Below are positions 10,701 to 22,700 of a stretch of DNA of 64,000 nt, piece by piece. Source of the stretch: Amycolatopsis bullii (GTDB lineage Bacteria; Actinomycetota; Actinomycetes; Mycobacteriales; Pseudonocardiaceae); assembly GCF_014654205.1 (NCBI RefSeq), contig NZ_BNAW01000034.1, forward strand, positions 1-64,000, read 5' to 3'. Position numbers and translations under genes: made by a program. Each line of letters opens with the position of its first letter. Position 1 is the stretch's first letter. The notes under the pieces are model-generated. The model was given only the letters and a program-made list of their open reading frames with translations, made no database searches and was not told the origin of the DNA.

Positions 10701-13700
10701 CCGGGGTCCGGTCGACGACCCGCTGCCAGGCGGCGGCGAGCGCGGCGGGGTCGGTGACACCCGCGAGCCGGATGCGGACCTGCTCGAAGTAGGCCGGGGA
10801 GCCGTCGTCGACCAGGGTGTGGAACACCATGCCGGCCTGCAGCGGGGTGAGCGGGTAGACGTCCTCGACCGTGCGGCCGTCTCCGGCCACGGTGTCCAGT
10901 TCGGCCGCGCTCAGCCGGGCCAGGGGGAAGTCCGACGGCGTGCGGCCGCCGGCGTCCGGGCCGGCGCAGTGTGCGACGATCTCGCGCAGCGCTGTCAGGA
11001 CCTGCTCGGCGAGCCCGCGCACGGTGTCCTCGCGGTGCACGCCGGGTGCGTAGGTCCAGGCCAGTTCGAGACGGCCGTCGTCGACGATGCCGACGACGTC
11101 CAGCAGCGCGGTGCGCGGCCGCGCCGGGTCGATGTCGTCGCCGAGGTCGCCGCCCCAGCCCCGGTACAGGCCGTCGCCGTCGCCGCCGGCGGTCCATTGG
11201 CCGTGGTAGTTCAGGGAGATCTGCGGCACCGGGTCGCCGGGACGCCGCAGCGAGCCGTAGCCGAGGCCCTTGCCCGGGACGGCTCGCAGCTGCTCCTTGA
11301 CGGCCTTCAGGGTCGGTCCCCAGTCGTCGGCCGCCGGGACGGTGAGCGCGACCGGGTACTCGGCGGTGAACCAGCCGACCGTGCGGGACAGGTCGAGGTC
11401 GTCGAAGAGCTCTTCGCGGCCGTGGCCTTCCAGGGAAATCAGGACGCGGTCTCGGCCGGTCCAGCGGGCCAGCACCCGGCCGAGCGCGCTGAGCAGGACG
11501 TCGTTGATCTGCGTGCGGTAGACCTCCGGCACTTGGCGCAGCAGGGCGTCGGTGGTCTCGGCGTCCAGGCGGACGGTGAGGGTGCGGGCTTTTCCGGCGG
11601 TGTTCTCCCCCGTCGCGTCCACCGGCAGGGCGGGGTCGACGCCGTCGAGCACGCCGGTCCAGTACGGCAGTTCGGCCTCGAAGCTGTGCCCGGCGAGGCG
11701 GTCCGCCCAGCGGAGGTAGCTCGCCGGGGCCGGGCCGAGGTCGACCGGCTGCCCGGCAGCCACCTGGCGGTAGGCGGTTTCGAAGTCTTCCAGCAGGATC
11801 CGCCAGGACACGCCGTCGATCACCAGGTGGTGGACGACCAGCAGCAGCCGCGGTGGCCGCCCCTCGTCGGTGATCAGCACGGGCGCGACGAGCGGCCCCT
11901 CGCCGACCCGGAGGGTGGCGCGCACTTCGGCGGCGACCACGTCCACATCGGACGATTCGACGTGCCGCAGCGCCGGGATCTTCCGTTCGGGAGCGAACTC
12001 CTGCCGCCACCCGTCGCCGGTGCGGGTGAACCGGGTGCGCAGGGCGTCGTGCCGGGCCAGCACCGCCCCCAGCGCGGTTTCGAGGGCGGACAGGTCCACG
12101 TCCGGGTCGAGCTCGGCGAGCGTGGACATCGTGAAGTGGTCGTGGTGGCCGGTTTCGAAGAACCACCGCTGGATCGGCGTGAGCGGGGCCGCGCCGGTGA
12201 ACCCGGCTTCGGGCTCGGCAGCCGCTTCGGCGCCCGCGACGAGCGCGAGCTCGGCGATGTTCTGGTGGCGGAAGACGTCCCGGGAGGTCAGCCGCAGGCC
12301 GCGGCGCCGGGCCCGGGAGACGACCTGGATGCTGAGGATGGAATCCCCGCCGAGGGCGAAGAAGTTGTCGTCCACCCCGGGCTCCGCGACGCCGAGGACG
12401 TCGGCCCAGATCTCCGCCAGCAGCCGTTCGGTCTCGGTGCGCGGTGCGGTCCGGCCCCCGGCCGGGGCCGGGTGGACGGCGGGCGCGGGCAGCGCGCGGC
12501 GGTCGACCTTGCCGCTGGTGGCCAGCGGCAGCCGTTCGAGCGGCACGAACACCGACGGCACCAGGTGCTCGGGCAGGGTCTCCTTGAGCGCCGTCCGCAG
12601 CCGCGCCGGGTCGGCCGGAGCGCCGTTCGCGGGGACGACGTAGGCGACCAGCCGGGCGTGGCCGTCGTCGTGCCGGGCGACGACGACGGTGTCGGCGACC
12701 TCGGGCAGCGCGCGCAGCGCCGCCTCGACCTCGCCGGGCTCGATCCGGAAACCGCGGATCTTGACCTGGTCGTCGGCGCGGCCGAGGTACTCCAGGTGCC
12801 CGTCGGCGGTCCAGCGGGCGCGGTCGCCGGTGGCGTACATCCGGCTGCCCGGCGGGCCGAAGGGGTTGGCGCGGAAGCGATTCGCGGTCAGCCCGGGCCG
12901 GTCGAGGTAGCCGCGGGCCAGCTGGACGCCGGCCAGGTGCAGCTCGCCGGGCACGCCGATCGGGGCGGGGCGCAGCCGGTCGTCGAGCACGTAGGCCCGC
13001 ACGTTGCCGGTGGGACGGCCGATCACTTCGCGGCCGGTCTCGCCGATCCGGCAGAGGGTCGCGTCGACCGTGCACTCGGTCGGGCCGTAGAGGTTGAACG
13101 CGGTGGCGCCGTCGAGGTCGCTCAGGTCGCGCCACAAGGCCTCGCCGACGGCCTCCCCGCCGACCAGGAGCACCGGCGGGCAGTGTCCCGCTTCCAGCAG
13201 GTGGCGGACGAACGACGGTGTCGAGTTGACCAGATCGATCCCGTGCTCGGCGACGTACCCGGCGAGCAGGGCCGGGTCGACCCGGGTGTCGCCGTCGATC
13301 ACGTGCAGTTCGTGCCCGGCCGTGAGCATCAGCAGCACGGTTTCCCAGGACGCGTCGAAGGAGAACGCGGCGGTCAGCGCCACCCGCAGCCGGTCCTTCC
13401 CGGCCGCGGCGGTGAACTGATCCGCGTGGTCGACGGCGAAGTTGGCCAGAGCGCGGTGGGTGACGAGCACCCCCTTCGGCGTTCCGGTGGAGCCGGAGGT
13501 GTAGATCGCGTAGGCCGCGTGGTCCGGCTCGGGCCGGTCGGGGAGATTCGTGTCCGCCTCCTCGGCGGCAACGGGTTCGGTGATCACGAGGGCCGGACGC
13601 GCGTCGGCCAGCAGCGCCTCCCGCCGCCGTTCGGGCAGCTCGGGGTCCAGGGGCAGATGGACGGCACCGGCCTTGAGGACCGCGAGGATCGTGACCACCA

Positions 13701-16700
13701 GTTCGGCCGAGCGGGGTAGGGCGACGGCGACCAGGCGCTCGGGCCCGGCACCCCGGCCGACGAGGACGCGGGCGAGCCGGTTGGCCCGCGCGTTCAGCTC
13801 GGCGAAGCTCACCGTCGTGTCGCCGGCGACCACCGCCGTCGCGTCCGGCGTCCGGGCCGCCTGGGCTTCGAACAGCTCGACGACGGTGCGCTCCGGCACC
13901 GGCCGGTCGGTCGCGTTCCAGGTTCCGACGACGAGGTCGTGTTCGGCCGCGGGCAGCGGCAGGGTGTCGACGGGCCGGCCGGGCTCGGCCGTGACCGCGG
14001 TGAGCAGGACCGTGAGCTGCTCGGCGAACCGGGTCATGGTCGCCGCGTCGAACAGGTCGGTGTTGTAGTTCAACAACCCCCGCAGCCCGTCCGGCCGTTC
14101 CTCGAACTCGACGCTCAGGTCGAACCCGGCGGTGGTCATCGGCAGCGTCAGCTCGCCGGCGGTGAGCCCGGCGAGGGCGGGCAGCCGGGTGCCCGCGTTC
14201 TGCAGCGTGACGAGCACCTCGAACAGCGGGGTGCGGCTGGGGTCGCGGTCCGGGCTGAGCTCGTCGACGATCCGCTCGAACGGCACGTCCTGGTGGGCGA
14301 ACGCGTCCAGGACCGTCCGGCGGACGGCGCCGAGCAGTTCGCCGAAGCCGCGGCTGCCGTCCACAGAGGACCGCAGGACGACGGTGTTGACGAAGAGCCC
14401 CACCAGGTCCTGGACCTCCGGGTGGTCGCGACCGGAGGTGACCGTGCCGACGGCGACGTCGTCCTGGCCGGACCAGCGCCGCAGCACCAGCTGGCAGGCG
14501 GCGACGAGCGCCGTGAACAGGGTCGTGTCGCGGTCCGTGCTCAGCCGGCGCAGCCCGGCGAGGGCCTCGGCGCCGAGGGTGAACTCGTGCTCGGCGCCGT
14601 TCGACGTCCGGGTGGCCGGGCGCGGCCGGTCGGTCGGCAGGTCCAGCGGGCGCAGACCGTCGAGTTCGCGCCGCCAGAAGCCGAGCTGGTCGTCGAGGAA
14701 GTCGCCGGTGAGCCGCTCACGCTGCCAGGCGGCGAAGTCCGCGTACTGGATCGACAACGCGGGGAGTTCGGCCCGTTCGTCGCCGTAGAGGGTGGCCAGC
14801 TCGCCGATCAGGACGCCCATCGACCAGCCGTCGGTGATGATGTGGTGCAGGGACAGCACGAGCGCGTGGTCGTCCGGGGCGAGGCGGACGAGCCGGGCCC
14901 GCAGCAGCGGGCCGCGGGCGAGGTCGAACGGCCGGGCGAGGTCGTCGGCCAGCAGCTGCCGCAAGGCGTCCTCATCGGACACTTCGGTGACGGGCAGCGC
15001 GAGCCGCCACGGCTCCCCGACGACCTGGCGGGGGCGCCCGTCGACGGCCGGGAACGTGGTGCGCAGTGACTCGTGGCGGGCGATCAGCGTGGTGAGGGCC
15101 CGGGCGAGGGCGTCCGGCCGCAGGTCGCCGCGCAGCCGTACGCCGAAGACCGTGACGTGGTCGGTGCTGCCGGGGGCGAACTCGTCGAGGAACCACAGCC
15201 GCTGCTGGGCGAAGGACAGCGGCAGCTCACCGGCCCGGTCCACCGGGGTGATCGCGGCGGACAGCGGGGTGGCGGACGCGGCGGGCAGCACGGCGGCCAG
15301 CGCGGCCACCGTCGGGTGGTCGAACACCGTCCGCGGGGACACGTCGACGCCGAAGGCCTCGCGCAGTGCGGAGGTGAACCGGATGCTGAGGATGGAATCC
15401 CCGCCGAGGGTAAAGAAGTTGCCGTCGGCTCCGACGCGCTCCAGGCCGAGCGTGGCGGCCAGCACCGTCGCGACCGTGCGCTCGGTTTCGGTGCGGGGTT
15501 CGACGAACGCGGTGTCTTCGCCGGCCGCCGCGGCGGGGGCCGGAAGCGCCCGCCGGTCGAGTTTCCCGTTGCGGGTCAACGGGAGTTCGCCGAGCGTGAC
15601 GAACGCCGAGGGGACCATGTAGTCCGGCAGGGACCGGCCGAGGTGCTCGCGCAGCCGGGCCGCGCTCGGCGGGGCGTCCGGCGTCGCGGGGACGACGTAG
15701 GCGACCAGGCGCTTGCGGCCGGGCTCGTCCTCGCGGGCCAGTACCGCCGCCGAGCCGACGTCCGGCAGGGCGAGCAGGGTGGCCTCGATCTCGCCCGGTT
15801 CGATCCGGAAGCCGCGGATCTTCACCTGCTGGTCGGCGCGGCCGTGGTAGCGCAGGCCGCCGTCGGCGGTGCGGGAAACCCGGTCACCGGACCGGTACAT
15901 CCGGGACCCCGGCGCACCGAACGGGTCGGCGACGAACCGGGCCGCGGTCAGCCCGGGGCGGCCGAGGTAGCCGCGGGCCAGGCCGTCGCCGGCCACGTAG
16001 AGCTCGGCCGGTACCCCGGCCGGGACCGGGTCGAGGTCCGGGTCGAGGACGTACGCGCGCAGGTCGGGCAGGGCGGTGCCGATGACGCCAGGAGTGTCCT
16101 GATCGGACTCCAGGTCGTGTTCGGTGACGTGCACGGTGGTTTCGGTGATGCCGTACATGTTCACCAGCCGCGGCGCGCGGTCGCCGTGGCGGACGAACCA
16201 GCCGGCCAGCCGGCGCGTGTCGAGGGCCTCGCCGCCGAAGATCACGTACCGCAGCGCGAGCCGGGCACCGGGCTCGTCTTCGTCGGCCCGGACGAGCTGG
16301 TAGAACGCCGACGGCGTCTGGTTGAGCACGGTGACCCGTTCGTCGGCCAGCAGGCGCAGGAACTCCCGCGGCGAGCGGGACACCGCGTGCGGCACGACGA
16401 CGAGCCGGCCGCCGTGCAGCAGCGGACCCCAGATCTCCCACACGGAGAAGTCGAACGCGTAGGAATGGAACAACGTCCAGACGTCGTCGCTCCCGAACCC
16501 GAAGCGGGTGGTCGCGGCGAACAGGCGGGTGACGTTGCGGTGCGGGATCACCACGCCCTTGGGCAGCCCGGTCGAGCCGGAGGTGTAGATGACGTAGGCG
16601 GGGTGGTCCGGCGTGCACCGCTGCGGCGGGTCGGTGTCCGGGCCCTCGGCCACGTCGACGTCTTCGGGCGCGAGAACGGCGACGGGATCGGTGTCGGCGA

Positions 16701-19700
16701 GCATCCGGTCGACGCGTTCGGCCGGGGTGGCCGGGTCGATCGGCAGGTAGGCGGCCCCGGCCTTGAGCACGGCGAGGATCGCGACCACCTGCTCCGCCGA
16801 ACGCGGCAGGCGCAGCGCGACGAACCGTTCCGGCCCGGCGCCGAGCGCGATCAGCCGGTGCGCCAGGCGGTTCGCCCGCGCGTTCAGCTCGGCGTAGGTG
16901 AAGTGGGTGCCGTCCGCGGTGAGGGCGACGGCGTCCGGGCGGGCGGCCACCTGGGCGGCGAACAGCTCGGTGATGGCCGGCGCGGGCAGCGACACGGCGT
17001 CGGCCGCGGCCAGCTGCGCGCGCTCGGCGGCCGGCAGCCAGGGCAGCCGGGCGATCGGGCGGTCCGGGTCCTCGGCCATGCCCAGCAGCAGGGTCTCCAG
17101 GCGGGCCGCCATCGCCGCGGCGGTCTCCTCGTCGAACAGCGCCGGGTCGGTGCCCAGCTCGAAGCCCAGCTGCCGGTCGGCGTAGGCGCGCAGGGTGACC
17201 GGGAACGTCGTGGCGTCGAGCGCGGTCACTTCGCGCAGCGTGACGCCCGCCTGCGCGGCGGCGTTCTCGTCGAAGGGGTAGTTCTCGAAGGCGACCATGC
17301 TGTCGAACAGGTTCTCCCCCGGCGGGACGTCGCTGAGCGCGCGCAGTTTCCCGAGGGCGAGGAAGTCGTAGCGGCGGGCCTGGTTCTGCTCGTCCTGCAG
17401 CCGCTGCAGCCACGGCAGCAGCGCTTGGCCGGTGTCGACCTGCACGCGCGTCGGGACGGTGTTGATGAACATCCCGATCATGGTCTCCACGCCCGGCAGG
17501 TCGTCGGGGCGGCCGGAGACGGTGGTGCCGAACACGACGTCGGATTCGCCGCTGTGGTGGGCCAGCAGCAGCGCCCACGCGCCCTGCACGAGGGTGTTGA
17601 CGGTCAGGCCGTGCCGCCGGGCGACCTCCCGCAGCCGGTCGGTGTCCTCCGTGGACAACGCGGTCCGCACCGTCCGCGACGAGCGGGTCCGGTGCGCGCT
17701 CGCCGGCGGCCGGTCCCAGGGCAGCGGGGTCGGGGCGGCGAAGCCGGAAAGCACGTCCGACCAATGGTTTTCGGCGGCCGAGACGTCCTGAGCGGCGAGC
17801 CAGCCGAGGTAGTCGCGGAACGGCCGGTGGACCGGTACGCGCGGCACCCGGTGTTCGGTGATCGCGGCGTACTGCTCGCACACCTCGGTGAAGATCTGCG
17901 CGAGGCTCCAGCCGTCGAGGACGATGTGGTGGGAGGTCCACATCAGCAGCACGCGGTCGTGGGTCAGCGCGACGATGGCCAGCCGCATCAGCGGCGCGGT
18001 GGTGAGGTCCAAACCCGTGGTGGCGTCTTCGGCCGAAAGCCGGTCCAGCTGCTCGGCCTGCTCGGCTTCGGAGAGCCCGCGCCAGTCGTGGCGGGCGATC
18101 GGCACGACCGCCCGGTGCCGCACGACCTGCAGGGGTTCTTCGACGCCCTCCCAGACCAGTTCGGTGCGCAGGACCGGGGTCCGGTCGGCGACCTGCTGCC
18201 AGGCCTGCGCGAACGCGTCGGGGTCGCGGACCCCGTCCAGCAGCATCCGGGCCTGGTCGACGTAGGCATCGGCGGCCGGCTCGAGCAGGCTGTGGAACAG
18301 CATGCCCGCCTGCAGCGGAGTCAGCGGGTAGACGTCGTCGACGTCGCGGCCGTCGCCGACCAGCCGGTCCACTCCGGCCTGGTCGAGGCGGGCCAGCGGG
18401 AAGTCCGACGGCGTGCGGCCGCCGCTGCCGGGCCGCGCGCAGTGGGCGACGATCTCCCGCAGGCCGGTCAGCATCGCCTCGGCCAGCTCGCGGACGGTGT
18501 GCTCGTCGTTGACCTGGTCGGAGTAGGACCACGTCAGCGACAGCACGCCGGACTCGACGACGCCGGTGACGTCCAGCTGGTAGGCGCTCGCCTCGTCCGG
18601 GGCGATTTCCGCGCCCGGGCTGTCGTGCCGTCCGCGGAACAGGCCGTCCGCGCCGGCCTGGGCGTCCCAGCGGCCGTGGTAGTTGAAGCAGATCTGCGGC
18701 AGCGGGAAGGCCTGCAGGGCGTGCCCGGGCGCGCCGGGCTCGCCGAGGTACCGCAGGGCCTCGTAGCTCAGGCCCCGGCGCGGGACCGCCCGCAGCTGCT
18801 CCTTGACCGCCTTCAGGGTGGCCCCCCAGTCCCCCGACGGCGGCAGGTCGAGCGCCACCGGGAACTGCGTGGTGAACCAGCCGACCGTGCGCGAGAGGTC
18901 GACGCCGTCGAGGACGTCCTCGCGGCCGTGCCCCTCCAGCGCGATCAGCACGCCGTCTTCCCGCGTGCGGTCGGCCAGCGCCCGGCCGAGCGCGCTCAGC
19001 AGCACGTCGTTGACCTGGGTCCGGTAGGCCGCGGGGACGCGGTGCAGCAGCGCGTCGGTGTCTTCGGCGCCGAGCGTCACGGTCAGCGTGCGCGTGGAGC
19101 CGGTGGTGCCCGCGCCCGCGTGGTCGGCCGCCAGCGCCGCCGGGACCCGGCGGGCCACCCGCGTCCAGTGCTCGAGGTCGTCGTCGAAGCCCCCGGACCG
19201 GACGTGCTGCTCCAGCAGGTGCGCCCACTGGGTGAACGGCGTGGCGGTGGCCGCGAGCCGGACCGGCGCGCCGGCGACGACCTGCCCGTAGGCGGTTTCG
19301 AGGTCGCCGAGCAGCAGCCGCAGCGAAACGCCGTCCGCCACCAGGTGGTGCACGGCCAGGAACAGCAGTGGCGGCCGGGTGCCGCGGGCGAGCAGCACCG
19401 CGCCGGCGAGGGTGCCGGTGGTGAGGTCGAGGCCGGCGCGCACCTGCGCGGCCGCGGCCTCGAGGCCGGCGCGCTGCCCGGCGTCGCCCAGCGAGGAGAG
19501 GTCCCGGAACCGCAGGAGCCCGGACGGCGGCGTGGGGACGACTTCCTGCCGCCACTGCCCGTCGACGGTGAAGAAGCGGGTGCGCAGGGCGTCGTGGTGG
19601 GCGACGACCGCGTCGAGGGCGGTCCGGAGCGCCTGCTGGTCGACGTCGGCGGGCAGTTCCAGCAGCTGGGACATGGTGAAGTGGGCCAGCGGCCCGTGGG

Positions 19701-22700
19701 TGTCGAAGAACCAGTGCTGGATCGGGGTGAGCGGCGCGGGCCCGGTGACCGGCCCGGCGGCCGGCGTGTGCACCGCGGCCGTCTGCACGGCGGTGGCGAG
19801 CCCGGCGATGGTCTGGTGCAGGAAGATGTCCCGCGAAGTGAGCCGCAGGCCGGCCTGCCGGGCCTGGGCGACCACCTGGATGGACAGGATCGAGTCGCCG
19901 CCGAGGCCGAAGAAGTTGTCCTCGACGCCGATGCGGTCGTTGCCGAGCACCTCGGACCAGATGGCCACCAGCTGGTGCTCGACGGCGGTGCGCGCGGGCA
20001 CGTAGGCCTGGCCGCCGTCCGCCGGGGCGTCGGGTGCGGGGAGGGCCCGGCGGTCGACTTTGCCCTGCGGGGTCAGCGGAATCGCGTCGATCGGGACGAA
20101 CGCCGAGGGCACCAGGTAGTCGGGCAGGCTGGCCCGCAGGCCGGCCCGCAGGGCGTCCGGCGTGACGTCTCCGGCCCCGACGACGTAGGCGACCAGCCGG
20201 GCGTGGCCCTCTTCGGGCCGGGTGGCCACGACGACGGCCGCGGTGACGCCGGGCAGGCGCACCAGCGCCGCCTCGACCTCGCCCGGCTCGACCCGGAAGC
20301 CGCGGATCTTCACCTGGTCGTCGAGCCGGCCCAGGTACTCCAGCTGCCCGTCGGCGGTCCAGCGGGCCCGGTCGCCGGTGCGGTACATCCGTTCACCGGG
20401 CGCGCCGAACGGATTCGCGACGAAGCTCCCCGCCGTCCGGCCCGGGCGGCCGAGGTAGCCGCGCGCGAGCTGCGCCCCGGCGAGGCACAGCTCGCCCGGC
20501 ACGCCGGTGGGTACCGGCCGCAGGTCCTGGTCGACGACGTAGGCGCGGGTGTTGGCCAGTGGACGGCCCAGCACCGGGCGGGCCGTGGCGCCGACCCGGC
20601 ACGAGACCGCGTCCACGGTGTACTCGGTGGGGCCGTAGAAGTTGTGCGCCACGGTCACTTCGGCCGCGGCCAGCTCCCGCCAGAGCGTTTCGTCGAGGGC
20701 TTCGCCGCCGAGCATGAGGATCTTCGGCCGGTGCCGCGGGTCGGTCAGCAGCCCGGCGGGGATCAGCCGGCGCAGGTAGGTCGGGGTGAGGTCGAGGAAG
20801 TCGATCCGGCGCTCGGCGATGTGGTCGACGAGGGCGTGGGCGTCGAGCCGGACGTCGTCGCCGATGAGGTGCAGCTCGTGGCCGTCGGCCATGAGCAGCG
20901 GGCCTTCCAGGGACGTGTCGAACGACAGGGTCGCGGTCAGCGCCACCCGCAGCCGCCGCCCGGGCGGGGCGAAGTCGTGGCGGTGGTTGACGAGCAGGTT
21001 GGTGAGGTTGCGGTGCGGGACCGCCACCCCCTTCGGCCGGCCGGTCGACCCGGACGTGTAGATGACGTAGGCCGTGTTGTCCGGCCGCAGCGGCGCGATC
21101 CGGTCGGCGTCGGTGAGGTCGGTGCTCGGGTGGTCCTGGTTCGCGGCGGCGATGTCCGCCGGGCCGAGCACCAGTTCGGCGCCGGAGTCGCGCAGCAGCA
21201 GCTCTTTCCGCTCGGCGGGCAGGGCGGGGTCGATCGGCAGGTAGACCGCCCCCGCCTTCAGGACCGCCAGGAAGGCCACGATCGCGTCGGCGGTGCGCGG
21301 CAGGGCGAGGGCCACCACCCGCTCGGGGCCCGCGCCCAGCGTGACCAGGTGGCGGGCCAGCCGGTTCGCCATCGCGTTGAGCTCGGCGAAGCTCAGCGCG
21401 ATGTCCCCCGCGACGAGCGCGGTTTCGTCCGGGCTGCGCTGGGCCTGCGACTCGAACAGCTCGGTGAGCGTCGCCTCGGGAACGTCCAGCGCGGTGTCGT
21501 TCCACTCGGTGAGCAGCCGGGTCTCCTCGCCGCCGGTGAGCAGCGGCAGCTCACCGACCGGCCGCCGCGCGTCGGCGGCGATCGCGGTCAGCAGCACGGT
21601 GAGGTGCTCGCCCAGCGCGACGGCGGTCCGCTCGTCGAACAGGTCGGTGTTGTACTCCAGGGAGCCTTCGAGCGCGTCCCCGGACGGCTGGAACTCGACG
21701 GTGAGGTCGAAGTTGGCCGCGCGGCGGGCGACCTCGACCGGCTCGGCCCTCAGCCCGACGAAGTCCGCCTGCCCGGCCTGGCTCCCGTGCAGCAGCACCA
21801 TCGCGTCGAACAACGGGGTGCGGCTGGCGTCGCGCTCGAGGCGCAGCGCCTCGACGAGCTTTTCGAACGGCGCTTCGGCGTGTTCGAAGGACTCCAGCAC
21901 GGTCGTGCGGACGGCGTCGAGGAACGTCCCGAACGGCGCGGCACGATCCACAGTGGACCGGATGACGACGGTGTCGACGAAGAAGCCGACCGTCCGTTGC
22001 AGTTCGGGCCGGTTCCGGCCGGATACCACGGTCCCGACGGCGATGTCGGTGCGGCCGGTGTAGCGGGCGAACAGCACCTGGCAGGCGGCGACCAGCACGG
22101 TGTACAGCGTGGTGTCGTGGACCCGGGCCAGCTCGGCCAGTCCCGCGGCGACCTCGGCCGGGACGCCGAAGTGGTGCACGGCACCGGCCGTCGTGCGCAC
22201 CGCCGGCCGGGGCCGGTCGGACGGCAGGTCCAGGGGTTCGACGCCGGCCAGCTGCGTCGTCCAGTAGGCGAGGTGCCGGTCGAGGGCGGGCCCGGCGAGG
22301 CGGTTCCGCTGCCACACGGCGAAATCGGCGTACTGGACCGCCGGTTCGGGCAGCTCGGCGGGTTCGCCGCGGACGGCGGCCGCGTACAGCGCGCCGAGCT
22401 CGCCGACCAGGATGCCCATCGACTCGCCGTCGGTGACGACGTGGTGGGCGGTGATCAGCAGGACGTGGTGCTCCTCGGCCACCCGCACCAGCAGCAGCCG
22501 CACCAGCGGGCCGCGGCGGAGGTCGAACGACCGGCCGTACTCCGCCTCCAGGACCTCGTCCAGGTCGGCCGGGCGCAGTGCGGGATCGGCGGTCAGGTCG
22601 ACCGTCCGCACCGGGACCTCCGGAGCGTCGTGGATGACCTGCACCGGGCTGCCGCCGGTGTCGTCGATGGTCGTGCGCAGGGCTTCGTGGCGCGCCACCA